The position numbers were made by a program, and so were the translations under genes. A stretch of 64,000 nt of DNA, taken from Pseudoalteromonas sp. MEBiC 03607 (lineage in GTDB: Bacteria > Pseudomonadota > Gammaproteobacteria > Enterobacterales > Alteromonadaceae). This document shows, one piece after another, positions 35,435-44,802 of the stretch. Location: NCBI RefSeq assembly GCF_004792295.1, contig NZ_SRRY01000001.1:1250501-1314500 (forward strand), written 5' to 3'. The notes under the pieces are model-generated. The model saw only the letters and a program-made list of their open reading frames with translations, was not told the DNA's origin and searched no databases. The number at the start of each line of letters is the position of its first letter. Within the stretch, counting starts at the first letter, position 1.

Positions 35435-36328
35435 TCAAATTGAAAACATACTAATTAGTAAATAGCCTATAGCACCAAAAACGGCAAATTCGATACACGC
35501 AATTCCAATATTATCTTGGTGATCAACTTCCAGAGATGTATCAATATTGGGTAAGGAAATATATTTAATAATGTAGCTCAAAACATACAATAACACCCAC
35601 ATAGCACCACAATGTGATACTAAAGTGAATAAATTTTCTACCATCTTACCACTAATAAAGGATGCACTGGAAAGACCAGCGTAGCCAGAAAGTGCTAGGC
35701 CGATCGATTTCCCGGCATAACGTATGCCGATAGATGTGTTTTCTAAATTAAAGTTACTTTGCAGCGATGCCCCTTGGTTGGCTTTTGCAAAGCGGTACTC
35801 GCGGATCTTAGTATCAAGAGCAAACATGCCTTGTATAACAAAAAAGCTAACGGTAGCAATAAGTAAACTACTAAAACCTTGCGTATGCGACCAATTGTAT
35901 AAACCAAGACAAATGATACAGTTAGCTATCAGCATACCTGAATCAACCAGTGCAGCGCAGACATTCTGTTTTAAAATAGCCGCTTCTTCGTTAAAGCGAT
36001 ATAAAATCCATTTTCGGTGTATTAAATGACCAATCTTAATGAAAGAAAATAATAAAAAAATGAGTATCAATACTTTCAAAGGGTTTGATTGAGCCGCGCT
36101 TAGACTTATTTCATCAAAGATGTAAGCAATGGTAGCAATGACAACTAAGATCTCACTGGCAAAGCTTATTCCCATAGCAAAATTATCATGTTGCGCCAGT
36201 TCTTCTTTAAGGGCTTGTTTTGCCTTTATTTGCGTTAGGATACGCAGCAGTACTATGGTGATACAAATAACCGCAAAACTAATAGCAATCGCGACTAAAC
36301 TAGTGTTAGATAATGATAAATATGACAT
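35435..36328 (-). CDS. DUF350-like membrane protein, duplicated
   Basis: This is a 297-residue protein with about eight hydrophobic helices in two similar halves. Each half carries a short acidic segment followed by a helix with a small-residue pattern (ELAQHDNFAMGISFASEIL; EVDHQDNIGIACIEFAVFGAIGYLL) like that of the DUF350 family, whose members usually occur as tandem domains. The function is unknown. It is upstream of the unrecognised 153-residue gene. The assignment rests on motif shape only. Confidence 0.6.
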   Translation of the reverse strand: MSYLSLSNTSLVAIAISFAVICITIVLLRILTQIKAKQALKEELAQHDNFAMGISFASEILVVIATIAYIFDEISLSAAQSNPLKVLILIFLLFSFIKIGHLIHRKWILYRFNEEAAILKQNVCAALVDSGMLIANCIICLGLYNWSHTQGFSSLLIATVSFFVIQGMFALDTKIREYRFAKANQGASLQSNFNLENTSIGIRYAGKSIGLALSGYAGLSSASFISGKMVENLFTLVSHCGAMWVLLYVLSYIIKYISLPNIDTSLEVDHQDNIGIACIEFAVFGAIGYLLISMFSI

Positions 36329-36400
36329 GCAGATCCCTGCTAAATAAATCTTTGATAATCATTCTAGTACGGTTATTGGCAAGTTAAAAGAGAGTATTTA

Positions 36401-39187
36401 ATGAGTAATTCGTATCCGCTTCCAACGTCAGTTCAACAGTTAGGCCAAACCCGCTTTACTAGCTTATACCCTGATCAAGATGTCGACGAAAATATCGCTA
36501 AGTTATTATCATTAAGTGATTTTGCTTGGCACTGCTTACAATCACAGCCGGCTTTGAGAACATGGTTACTTGATGAAACAGAATGTGCTAACCGCGTGGT
36601 AGAGTCGCCATTAAGTAACAGTGACCTAAGTGAACTTGACGATTCAGCAGCAATGGCAAAATTGCGTTTATATCGTGAAAAATATTGGTTGAAAGTTGCG
36701 TATCTAGATTTGTGTTGTGCAAACCCAATTGCTGACAGCATTGCTTATATCTCTGAGCTGGCAAACCAGCTTATTGACAGCGCAAATCAATGGGCTTTTG
36801 CGCAAGTTGCTAAAGTAAGCGGCACTCCAGTCGATGCTGACGGAAATGCCATCCCTATGTTGGTTCTTGGTATGGGAAAGTTAGGAGGAAGAGAGCTTAA
36901 CTATTCATCGGATATCGATCTCATTTTTTCTTATCCACGAGATGTTGCAACACAAGGTGGTCGTCGTTCAGTTGAAGCTCAAGTTTTTTATACCAAGGTA
37001 GCGCAAAAGTTAATTATGGCGCTTAACCAGACAACAGTGAACGGCCAGGTTTTTCGAGTAGATATGCGTTTGCGGCCTTTTGGCGAAAGTGGTCCATTGG
37101 TGATGAGCTTCCATGCTATGGAAGATTATTATCAAGAACAAGGTCGAGAGTGGGAACGCTATGCCATGCTCAAAGGGCGTTTAATTGGTACTGAGAATCG
37201 CTATTGGAGTGAGTTTTACGAACTGTTAAGGCCGTTTGTTTACAGGCGTTATATTGATTTTTCAGTGATTGAGTCACTTAGAAAAATGAAGCATATGATT
37301 GCTCAAGAAGTACGTCGTAAACGTTTAACCAATAACATAAAACTCGGTGCAGGTGGTATTCGTGAAGTGGAGTTTGTAGTGCAAGCTCTGCAAATGGTGC
37401 GTGGTGGTCGAGAAGCAAACTTGCAAACGCAGTCATTACTGTTGGCTCTAAAAGAGCTGGTTAATAATCAAGTTATGACATCCACGGAAGCGCAATTGTT
37501 AAAACAGAACTACCTAGAATTACGCCGTGTAGAGCAGTATTTGCAAATTTTTGCTGATAAACAAACTCAGACACTACCTGATGATGAGCTTAATCAGCAG
37601 CGCCTTTGTTATTTACTTAATAAGGCTGATTTTAGCCACTGCTTAGCTGCAATCGAGCAGGTGATGGCTGAAGTGCATAATGAGTTTGAGCAAGTCATTG
37701 GCTTTGAAAGTGAGAGCGCAGATCCCTGTGAAAGTGAGTATATTAGCGCGTGGGAGATGACAGATGTTAGTTTGATGTGCGAGCCTAACCTTGACTGGCA
37801 AGCGGCGCTTGAAGACTTTAAAGCGCGCTTAACGAAGGCGAAAATAGGCACGCGCGGCAGAGATATTCTCGACAAATTAATGCCACTGTTGCTTAAACAG
37901 CTTACTGTTGCCAAGGCAAGTGGCGAAGCATTTAACATGATAAGCCAAGTGCTGAATAAAATTATTTCTCGAACCGCTTACCTTGAGCTGTTATATGAAA
38001 ATCCAGGCGCATTAAATCAACTAGTTGCACTTTGCTGTCATAGTAAATGGATTGGTGAACATATTTCGCGTTACCCAATCTTACTCGATGAGCTGATTGA
38101 TCCTCAGGTGCTCTATAAACCGACGCCTTTATCTGCTTACAAAGATGAAATTAGGCAGTATTTCTTGCGTATAGAGCATGGCGATTTAGAGCTGCAAATG
38201 GAAGCACTTCGTCAGTTTAAACAAACGCATCAGTTACGCATTGCTGCCGCCGATGCAACCGGTGTGCTTAGTGTGATGAAGGTTAGCGATCACCTTACTG
38301 CGCTTGCTGAGGCTATTGTAGAGCAAGCTGTCAATATTGCCTGGCATGCTTGTGTTGAGCGCTTTGGTCGGCCAGCCAATACTTCTGATCAAGAAAAGGG
38401 CTTTGCAGTTATTGCATATGGTAAAACGGGTGGCTTTGAAGTTGGCTACGATTCAGATCTTGATCTGGTATTTGTGCATAATCACGATGGCAGTAGTTAT
38501 ACCGACGGTGATAAATCAATTGATTCACGTCAGTTTTATTTAAAGCTCGCGCAGCGACTAATGCACTTATTCAACACGCGAACAGCGTCTGGCATTTTGT
38601 ATGAACTTGATACCCGTTTACGTCCCGAAGGGGCATCGGGCTTACTGGCTATTAATTTAGAAAGTTATTATCACTACCAGCAAACTCAAGCATGGACGTG
38701 GGAACACCAAGCTTTAGTCCGTTCACGCATGATTTATGGGCAAGTTTCATTACACGAGCGCTTTACTGCGATCCGTAAAGATGTGTTGTGCCAAGCACGT
38801 GATACAGAAAAGCTGAAAAAAGAGGTCATCGAGATGCGCGAAAAAATGCGCACTCACCTAGCGAAAGGGAATGATGAACTATTTGATTTAAAACAAGATA
38901 GAGGTGGTATCACAGATATTGAGTTTATCACTCAATATCTGGTGCTGAATAATGCGATGCAGCATCCAGAGCTAACCACTTGGTCTGATAACGTGCGCAT
39001 TTTAGCTGATGCTGCACGTTTAGGTTGTATCACAGAGCAAATGCAGCAGGAATTGGTCGAGGCATATATTACCTATCGCTCACGCTATCATGTAATGAGT
39101 TTAGATCAGCAAGGTCGTTGTGCGCCACGTGCTGAGTTAACTCAGCACATCGACTTAGTAAGTCTGGCGTGGCAAGAGGTGTTTTAG
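36401..39187 (+). CDS. glnE: Glutamine synthetase adenylyltransferase/adenylyl-removase
   Basis: This is a 928-residue two-headed nucleotidyltransferase (E. coli GlnE has 946). The N-terminal adenylyl-removing site is GMGKLGGRELNYSSDIDLIF (about 155-175). The C-terminal adenylylating site is AYGKTGGFEVGYDSDLDLVFVH (about 670-690). Between them are the helical regulatory regions that sense PII. It switches glutamine synthetase by adding or removing AMP on a tyrosine. It stands alone; the next gene is convergent, seven bases away. Confidence 0.96.
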   Translation: MSNSYPLPTSVQQLGQTRFTSLYPDQDVDENIAKLLSLSDFAWHCLQSQPALRTWLLDETECANRVVESPLSNSDLSELDDSAAMAKLRLYREKYWLKVAYLDLCCANPIADSIAYISELANQLIDSANQWAFAQVAKVSGTPVDADGNAIPMLVLGMGKLGGRELNYSSDIDLIFSYPRDVATQGGRRSVEAQVFYTKVAQKLIMALNQTTVNGQVFRVDMRLRPFGESGPLVMSFHAMEDYYQEQGREWERYAMLKGRLIGTENRYWSEFYELLRPFVYRRYIDFSVIESLRKMKHMIAQEVRRKRLTNNIKLGAGGIREVEFVVQALQMVRGGREANLQTQSLLLALKELVNNQVMTSTEAQLLKQNYLELRRVEQYLQIFADKQTQTLPDDELNQQRLCYLLNKADFSHCLAAIEQVMAEVHNEFEQVIGFESESADPCESEYISAWEMTDVSLMCEPNLDWQAALEDFKARLTKAKIGTRGRDILDKLMPLLLKQLTVAKASGEAFNMISQVLNKIISRTAYLELLYENPGALNQLVALCCHSKWIGEHISRYPILLDELIDPQVLYKPTPLSAYKDEIRQYFLRIEHGDLELQMEALRQFKQTHQLRIAAADATGVLSVMKVSDHLTALAEAIVEQAVNIAWHACVERFGRPANTSDQEKGFAVIAYGKTGGFEVGYDSDLDLVFVHNHDGSSYTDGDKSIDSRQFYLKLAQRLMHLFNTRTASGILYELDTRLRPEGASGLLAINLESYYHYQQTQAWTWEHQALVRSRMIYGQVSLHERFTAIRKDVLCQARDTEKLKKEVIEMREKMRTHLAKGNDELFDLKQDRGGITDIEFITQYLVLNNAMQHPELTTWSDNVRILADAARLGCITEQMQQELVEAYITYRSRYHVMSLDQQGRCAPRAELTQHIDLVSLAWQEVF

Positions 39188-39194
39188 ATATTAG

Positions 39195-39770
39195 CTAGCT
39201 TTTTAAGCGGCGGCAGTTCTCTCGCACATAAGCAGAGGGGAGCTCAGTGATAACAGCAGCTCTTTGCTTAAAACAAAAGAAGGTATAAACCTCATTTTCG
39301 AAGTCGTCATTGATGGCACGGCCAACCTGATACAGTGTTGAAACAAAATTACTATCAACACGAAAATGATCTTTAACGACATAGTCTTTACTTAAATACC
39401 AATAAAGTACAATGTCTTCATTACGGGCATAATCAGAGAGCACGTCTTTTAACGTATTACCATTTTCAAAGCGGCGCGGTTGAATATCGCCGGTCCAGTT
39501 TGGTGACGATGGTTCAACTACTTTTTCGCGCTCAAATAGTGCAACATCTAAACTTGTTGCAGGTGTTGGTAACTTGAGAACGTATTTATCACGTTCGTTA
39601 TCTTTGCTGTTTACTTGGTTACGTAACGCAGAATAAAAGCGAGACAACCCCTGAGCAGCGGCATTTTTTGTTTCTTTCATATCAAATACCGGACCGCTAC
39701 CGAATAAAAAGTAGATTGCAGCAGCAATTAAAATAAAAGCTAATGATAAATGCTTAACCCAGAACCACAT
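39195..39770 (-). CDS. TcpQ-like C-terminal domain protein, membrane-anchored
   Basis: This 191-residue protein has one N-terminal helix (about 6-24) and a periplasmic part. Residues from about 105 (NTLKDVLSDYARNEDIVLYWYLSKDYVVKDHFRVDSNFVSTLYQVGRAINDDFENEVYTFFCFKQRAAVI) resemble the C-terminal domain of toxin-coregulated pilus protein Q, a secretin-partner type fold. No other toxin-coregulated pilus gene is nearby, so the role is open. Two Cys near the end could form a disulfide. Confidence 0.5.
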   Translation of the reverse strand: MWFWVKHLSLAFILIAAAIYFLFGSGPVFDMKETKNAAAQGLSRFYSALRNQVNSKDNERDKYVLKLPTPATSLDVALFEREKVVEPSSPNWTGDIQPRRFENGNTLKDVLSDYARNEDIVLYWYLSKDYVVKDHFRVDSNFVSTLYQVGRAINDDFENEVYTFFCFKQRAAVITELPSAYVRENCRRLKS

Positions 39771-39829
39771 TTCTAATACTCTTGTTGTTTATTACCTTAA
39801 TAAAAACATACTAATTAAAAATTGTCACT

Positions 39830-40756
39830 CTACTTGTAATAAGAAGGTGCGTTCTTATCAGGGCGCGTTTTAAAACGTCGATGTAACCACATGTATTGCT
39901 CTGGGGCATTATCTATGGCTTGTTCCATTCGTTGATTGACACGTGTTACATCTTTTAGATCATCGCCACTTGGGAAATCGTGCAAAATAGGCAGTACTTC
40001 TAAATGGTAGCGACCTTGTTCATCACGTCGGCTGGTTAGGCTGACAGTTTCGCAGTTTTTGCTATTAGCGAAAAGCAAAGTCCCTGTTGTTGTTGCTGTC
40101 TCTTTTACTGCATAAAAAGGCGCAAACTCACAGCGATTACGGCCATAATCTTGATCAGGAAGGTAATAGCACACTTTTTTATTTTTAAGTGCTTTTAGTA
40201 AACCCTTTACATCTCGCTTGCCAATTAAGTATTCGTTTGAGCGTAAGCGCCCATTCGTCGTAAAGTATTCCATCAAAGGATTATTATGAGGGCGATAAAA
40301 ACCAATGCCTTGGTGTTTTAAACCCATGACACGGCTTGCCATTTCTAAATGCAGAATATGCGGTACAAGTAACAATACCCCTTTTCCTGATTGCTGGATT
40401 TGCTCAAAGTATTCTAGGCCCTTAATGGAGCCATATACTTTTTTTACACGCCACTCGGGCCACCACCAAGCCATGCCAGTTTCCATCATGGCAATACCGG
40501 TGTTTTCCATATTTTTACGAACTAATTCGCGCTGTTCATGTTCTGGCATATCAGGAAAACATAAACGAATGTTGACCTCAGCGATATGGCGACGGCGTTT
40601 CATAAAGCGATGCACTAAACGGCCAAGTAGTTTACCTAGTGCAAGTTGTAATTTGTGTGGTAACCAAGAGATAAGATATAAAAAGAACACGCCAATCCAA
40701 GTTAACCAGTAACGTGGGCCTAAAAAAGACGCTTTAAACGGAGATGAACTAACCAC
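39830..40756 (-). CDS. lpxL: Lipid A acyltransferase, LpxL/LpxP type
   Basis: This is a 308-residue inner-membrane enzyme of the LpxL/HtrB family. After an N-terminal membrane helix, the catalytic HX4E motif is HILHLE (about residue 132), in the same surroundings as E. coli LpxL (HFLTLE). DQDYGRNRCEFAPFYAVKETAT and MWLHRRFKTRP are family hallmarks. It adds a secondary acyl chain to Kdo2-lipid IVA. Whether it prefers lauroyl or palmitoleoyl donors cannot be told from sequence. Confidence 0.9.
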   Translation of the reverse strand: MVSSSPFKASFLGPRYWLTWIGVFFLYLISWLPHKLQLALGKLLGRLVHRFMKRRRHIAEVNIRLCFPDMPEHEQRELVRKNMENTGIAMMETGMAWWWPEWRVKKVYGSIKGLEYFEQIQQSGKGVLLLVPHILHLEMASRVMGLKHQGIGFYRPHNNPLMEYFTTNGRLRSNEYLIGKRDVKGLLKALKNKKVCYYLPDQDYGRNRCEFAPFYAVKETATTTGTLLFANSKNCETVSLTSRRDEQGRYHLEVLPILHDFPSGDDLKDVTRVNQRMEQAIDNAPEQYMWLHRRFKTRPDKNAPSYYK

Positions 40757-40812
40757 AAAAAAATCTCTAAAAATAAAAAAGCTAGTTTAACTGTATGTCT
40801 TTAAAAATACAA

Positions 40813-40838
40813 AAAGCCAGCGCTAGGCTGGCTTTAAT
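40813..40838 (-). terminator. Terminator of tolC
   Basis: Arms AAAGCCAGC (40813-40821) and GCTGGCTTT (40827-40835) enclose a 5-base loop. Read leftward it is followed by TTGTATTTTT. It lies 28 bases after the tolC stop and before lpxL. Confidence 0.8.
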
Positions 40839-40863
40839 TTAAGGACTCAATTAGAAGAAATGA

Positions 40864-42204
40864 TTAGATTTCTTTTAAACCTTGATTAATTGCAATAAGG
40901 TCTTCGCTAGTTAGGGTACCGGCAGCTTGTTTCAAGCGTAGTGTAGAAACAACATAACGGTAACGAACATTCGCTAAGTTACTTTTTGCGTTATACAGGT
41001 TTTGTGTGCTGATCAATACGTCAACGATAGTACGTGTACCAACTTCAAAGCCTGCTTCAGTAGCTTTAAGCGCACTTTCTGCAGAAACAACAGCTTGTTG
41101 AAGTGCTTTGTAAGTTGCGATGTCAGAGACCACTTGATTATATGACGTGATCACTGAGCGTGTCACTGCACGTAGGCTTGCTTCTAAGTCTTCGCTTGCT
41201 GCAACATAGTAAGCGCGAGCTTGATCTGTTGCTGCTGTCGTTGCTCCACCTGAGTAAATAGGTAAGCTGAAGTTAACACCCACTTTTGCACTGTCTTCAC
41301 GTGGTTGATGTGAATTACTGTTTAAATCTGTCAGGCTGTCACCATAAGACGCGTTCAAAGTTAGCTTAGGATAGTGACCTGCTTTTGCTAAATCGATTTG
41401 GTCTTTTGCAATATCAACCGTTACTTTAGACACTTGCAGGTTTAAGTTGTTGTCTTCGGCAATTTTTATAAAGTCAGTTGATTGTTTATTAGGTGCAACC
41501 GTCGAAAAGGTTTCTGTATTTAATACATCTAACTTAGCGTGGTATTTACCCGTGATTTCACGAAGTTGCTCACGTGCTGTTTCAACACTATTTTTAGCCA
41601 CAATTTCTTGTGCTACTGAGTTATCGAACTGAGCTTGTGCTTCATGAACGTCAGTGATCGCAGTTAAACCTACCGCATAACGCTCTTTAGTTTGTTGTAA
41701 CTGACGTTCGATAGCACGTTTTTCTGCTTGTACGAACTCAAGGTTATCAATGGCGCTTAATACATTGAAATAACCTTCAGCAACACGAACGATTAGGTCT
41801 TGGCGTGCAAAGTCATACTGTGCAGTTGCTTGTAATGCTTGTTTTTCTGCAATACCAAGTGAGTTCCATGCACCTAAATCGAACAATGTTTGACTTAAGC
41901 TAAGGCCACGACTGAAAACGTCAGGGTCATAATCATAACCAGCATAGCCTGTAGCATCATTACCATCGTATAGGTCCGACTTAGTTTTTTCATAGCCAAG
42001 GCTTAAGCCAATTTGTGGTAATAGTGCACTTAACGCGCGATCGCTCTCATAGGCTTGCGCATCTGCTTGGGCTTTTGCTTTAAGTACGGTAGGATCGTTT
42101 GCGGTTGCGATCTCGTAAACTTGAAGTAGGTCTTCAGCGTTACTTGCTGTTGCAGTCAATGCGCTAGAAAAACCAATCAGCGCAGCGAGTAATGTTTTTT
42201 TCAT
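40864..42204 (-). CDS. tolC: Outer membrane channel TolC
   Basis: This 446-residue protein has a signal peptide (ending TASNAEDLLQVYEIA). Two outer membrane efflux protein repeats follow, with the NDP motif (ATANDPTVLKA) and YNAKSNLANVRYRYVVSTLRLKQAAGTL near the end. It forms the trimeric tunnel for multidrug efflux and type I secretion. I start it at the ATG at 42204 because the signal peptide begins there; an upstream in-frame start would add 13 polar residues. It diverges from nudF, the standard gammaproteobacterial arrangement. Confidence 0.95.
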   Translation of the reverse strand: MKKTLLAALIGFSSALTATASNAEDLLQVYEIATANDPTVLKAKAQADAQAYESDRALSALLPQIGLSLGYEKTKSDLYDGNDATGYAGYDYDPDVFSRGLSLSQTLFDLGAWNSLGIAEKQALQATAQYDFARQDLIVRVAEGYFNVLSAIDNLEFVQAEKRAIERQLQQTKERYAVGLTAITDVHEAQAQFDNSVAQEIVAKNSVETAREQLREITGKYHAKLDVLNTETFSTVAPNKQSTDFIKIAEDNNLNLQVSKVTVDIAKDQIDLAKAGHYPKLTLNASYGDSLTDLNSNSHQPREDSAKVGVNFSLPIYSGGATTAATDQARAYYVAASEDLEASLRAVTRSVITSYNQVVSDIATYKALQQAVVSAESALKATEAGFEVGTRTIVDVLISTQNLYNAKSNLANVRYRYVVSTLRLKQAAGTLTSEDLIAINQGLKEI

Positions 42205-42276
42205 TTTTTGTTCAGTCCTTAGACAATTTCGTACTGCCAACATGGTACTCTTTTTTAATGAATAACCAAAAAAAAA

Positions 42277-42335
42277 TTACGTAAATCTACATGTCCAAGT
42301 GTAACAGAATATAATTGACGATAAATTTTACGTAA
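42277..42335. promoter_or_regulatory. Paired palindromes in the tolC-nudF divergent region
   Basis: The palindrome TTACGTAA occurs twice, at 42277-42284 and 42328-42335, 51 bases apart centre to centre. That is about five helical turns. Read leftward, TTACGT of the distal copy is followed after 16 bases by TATATT, a plausible tolC promoter. The spacing suggests a pair of operators for one factor, not identified. Confidence 0.4.
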
Positions 42336-42354
42336 TACTTACAGGAAATAGTGA

Positions 42355-42987
42355 ATGAAAATATCAGCAATCTCACAATTTAGCCATGACGACATAGAGT
42401 TAAAGCCAATTGAGCGAGTTTATGATGGTTTTTTTAAAATTAATGTGTATCGCTTTCATCATGCGCTGTTTGCTGGTGGTAAATCGGTGGAGATTAAGCG
42501 TGAAATTTTAGAGCGTGGCCATGCTGTAGCTGTACTTCCTTATGACCCTGTTACTGATCAAGTGTTGCTTATTGAGCAAATCAGGATTGGTGCAATGGCA
42601 TCAAAGCAGTCTCCTTGGTTACTTGAGTGTATCGCTGGCATGGCTGATGGTAGTACTGACTACGAAGAGGTTGCCAAGCGAGAAGCGTTTGAAGAAGCGG
42701 GCATTGAACTTAATGAGCTCGAATTTATGATGTCGTATCTTTCAAGCCCTGGTGGTACGACTGAGCGTTTGTACTTATATTTGGCGCGCACTGACTTATC
42801 TGGGTATCAAGGTGGCCTTTTTGGTCTAGATAATGAAGATGAAGATATCAAAACCCATGTAATGTCATATCAAGAGGCCATGCTACGTTTAGAGCAAGGC
42901 GAAATTGATAACGCTGCAACTGTGATCTCATTACAGTGGTTAGCACTTAATAAGCAACGTATACTGTCTGATTGGAACAATAAATAG
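42355..42987 (+). CDS. nudF: ADP-ribose pyrophosphatase
   Basis: This 210-residue Nudix enzyme hydrolyses ADP-ribose to AMP and ribose 5-phosphate. The Nudix box reads GMADGSTDYEEVAKREAFEEAGIEL (GX5EX7REUXEEXGU pattern). Length is close to E. coli NudF (209). It heads the nudF-DUF1249-cpdA-yqiA-parE cluster. Confidence 0.95.
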   Translation: MKISAISQFSHDDIELKPIERVYDGFFKINVYRFHHALFAGGKSVEIKREILERGHAVAVLPYDPVTDQVLLIEQIRIGAMASKQSPWLLECIAGMADGSTDYEEVAKREAFEEAGIELNELEFMMSYLSSPGGTTERLYLYLARTDLSGYQGGLFGLDNEDEDIKTHVMSYQEAMLRLEQGEIDNAATVISLQWLALNKQRILSDWNNK

Positions 42988-42996
42988 GGGATTATT

Positions 42997-43455
42997 TTGG
43001 CCTACGTCACTGCCGAACAGCGCTATATTCAAAGTTTACCCAAGTACTTAACATTGTGTGAACACAACTATGCGCGTGCACTAAAATTATTGCCACGTGA
43101 GCGTTTGGTAGGGCAGGAGCGAAAAGTTCAGTTAGGTCAGAGCACTTTTGTGATAAAAGTGGACGATACGGCTAAATACACCACCGATATCTCTATTAAT
43201 CAAGAAACTGGACAATTGAGTTCATTACAGCCTCTATATCTAACGGTCCGTATGTATCATGATGCGAAAGTGGCTGAAATCATTCATCATGATTTTCATC
43301 AACGTATCAAGCCCTCATACGCGTACCCGAATCCGAGTATGCACCAAAAAGATGAAAAGTATCAGCTTAATGCCTTTTTGTATGACTGGTTGGTTGCCTG
43401 TGTTGAAAATGGCCGAGCAGTTTTAAATTGGGATGTAAATAATGGCTTGGTTTAG
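42997..43455 (+). CDS. yqiB: DUF1249 (YqiB-like) protein
   Basis: This is a 152-residue soluble protein that follows nudF by nine bases. It matches E. coli YqiB in position, length and features (LCEHNYARALKLLPR; YLTVRMYHDAKVAEIIHH; YPNPSMHQKDEKYQLNAFLYDWL). The function is unknown. The start is TTG at 42997 with AGGGG upstream. Its end overlaps cpdA by 14 bases. Confidence 0.92.
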   Translation: MAYVTAEQRYIQSLPKYLTLCEHNYARALKLLPRERLVGQERKVQLGQSTFVIKVDDTAKYTTDISINQETGQLSSLQPLYLTVRMYHDAKVAEIIHHDFHQRIKPSYAYPNPSMHQKDEKYQLNAFLYDWLVACVENGRAVLNWDVNNGLV

Positions 43456-44224
43456 TGACCGCTATCATTTTGATAAAACAGCACTGAAAGTTGCCCATAT
43501 CACTGATTGCCACTTATCAAAAGACACAACGGGTGAATACTTTAACGTGAATACGGCTGCGTATTTTGCGCGCTGTTTACATGCCATTGCTGAGCTAGAT
43601 GCTGATTGTGTGGTGTTTGGTGGCGACTTAACACAAGATCACAGCAGCGAGTCTTATCAACTTTTTGCTAAATTAATTACAGATTCAGCGCTCAGCTGCC
43701 CGGTATTTTGGTTGCCTGGCAATCATGATGAACTCGCTGAATATGAAAAGCTTACAAGCCCGCAAATTTTAAACAGTAAACGCATTACGTTTTTAGGTGG
43801 GCAACTGCTTTTAGCAAACTCAAAAGGTCCGACGCCAGCAGGTTGGGTAACACACACGCATTTGAATGAATTAAGCCAAGCAATAGGGCAAGTTCCAAGC
43901 GTGGTGTTTTGTCATCATAATCCGTTGCCAATTCAAGCTTATTTAGATAAACATATGCTAGAAAATGGCCCACAGTTTTTAAACATGTGTGTTAATAGTG
44001 AGCAGTGTATTGGTGTGTTTCATGGCCATGTGCATCATGAATACACGCAAACTTACCGAGATCTTAGCGTGTTTGCTACACCAGCCAGCTCGATACAATT
44101 TACCAAGCACACGATGGCATGGCAGCAAGACGATTTAGGCCCCGCATTTCGTGTCATCAACTTAAATGTTGATGCACAACAAAAATTGCAGTTAAGCACG
44201 GATGTAGTATGGCTAAACGGGTAA
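43442..44224 (+). CDS. cpdA: 3',5'-cyclic AMP phosphodiesterase CpdA
   Basis: This 260-residue calcineurin-like phosphoesterase has the metal motifs VAHITDCHL, FGGDLTQDH, LPGNHDE, CHHN and GHVHHEY. CpdA hydrolyses cAMP and so modulates CRP-dependent regulation. The gene overlaps DUF1249 (14 bases) and yqiA (16 bases), so translation is coupled. Confidence 0.93.
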   Translation: MAWFSDRYHFDKTALKVAHITDCHLSKDTTGEYFNVNTAAYFARCLHAIAELDADCVVFGGDLTQDHSSESYQLFAKLITDSALSCPVFWLPGNHDELAEYEKLTSPQILNSKRITFLGGQLLLANSKGPTPAGWVTHTHLNELSQAIGQVPSVVFCHHNPLPIQAYLDKHMLENGPQFLNMCVNSEQCIGVFHGHVHHEYTQTYRDLSVFATPASSIQFTKHTMAWQQDDLGPAFRVINLNVDAQQKLQLSTDVVWLNG

Positions 44225-44769
44225 TTTATATTCATGGCTTTAATAGTTCTGAACAGTCTTACAAAGCCGTGCGCTTTGGTGAACATATGGCGCAATTCAA
44301 TGTTGATTATCAGGTGCCGCGATTAACCCATGAGCCATTACATGCAATTATACAATTAGAACAATTGCTAAATGATGATACTGTATTACTAGGTAGTTCA
44401 TTAGGCGGTTTTTATGCGACCTATCTGTCGCAACGTTATTCGATACCTGCGGTGGTGATTAACCCTGCGGTTCGCCCATTTGAGTTACTCGATAACTATT
44501 TAGGGCCAAATTATAACCCGTATCAAGATAGTCATTACGAACTTGGTACTCGTCACATGGATGCATTGCGCAGTTTATATTTGCCGCAATTAGACACTCC
44601 TTCATTGCTTTATTTGCTACAGCAAACGGGCGATGAAGTACTGCCTTTTCAGCAGGCGGTTAACTATTATTCTCAGTGTAAGCAACACGTTGAATTTGGA
44701 GGCGATCATAGTTTTATCGGCTTCGAACAAACCTTTGCAAGTATTGTAGATTTTCTTAAAATCACGTAA
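44209..44769 (+). CDS. yqiA: YqiA-type esterase
   Basis: This 186-residue alpha/beta-hydrolase has an opening strand VIYIHGFNSSEQS, the nucleophile elbow GSSLGGFYATYL (Ser near 63), an Asp in TGDEVLPF and a His in GGDHSFIGF. E. coli YqiA is a palmitoyl-CoA and p-nitrophenyl ester hydrolase. It lies between cpdA and parE, the usual place. Confidence 0.92.
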   Translation: MAKRVIYIHGFNSSEQSYKAVRFGEHMAQFNVDYQVPRLTHEPLHAIIQLEQLLNDDTVLLGSSLGGFYATYLSQRYSIPAVVINPAVRPFELLDNYLGPNYNPYQDSHYELGTRHMDALRSLYLPQLDTPSLLYLLQQTGDEVLPFQQAVNYYSQCKQHVEFGGDHSFIGFEQTFASIVDFLKIT

Positions 44770-44802
44770 AACATAGCTAAGCGCATAAAAGATATAAAAA
44801 CT

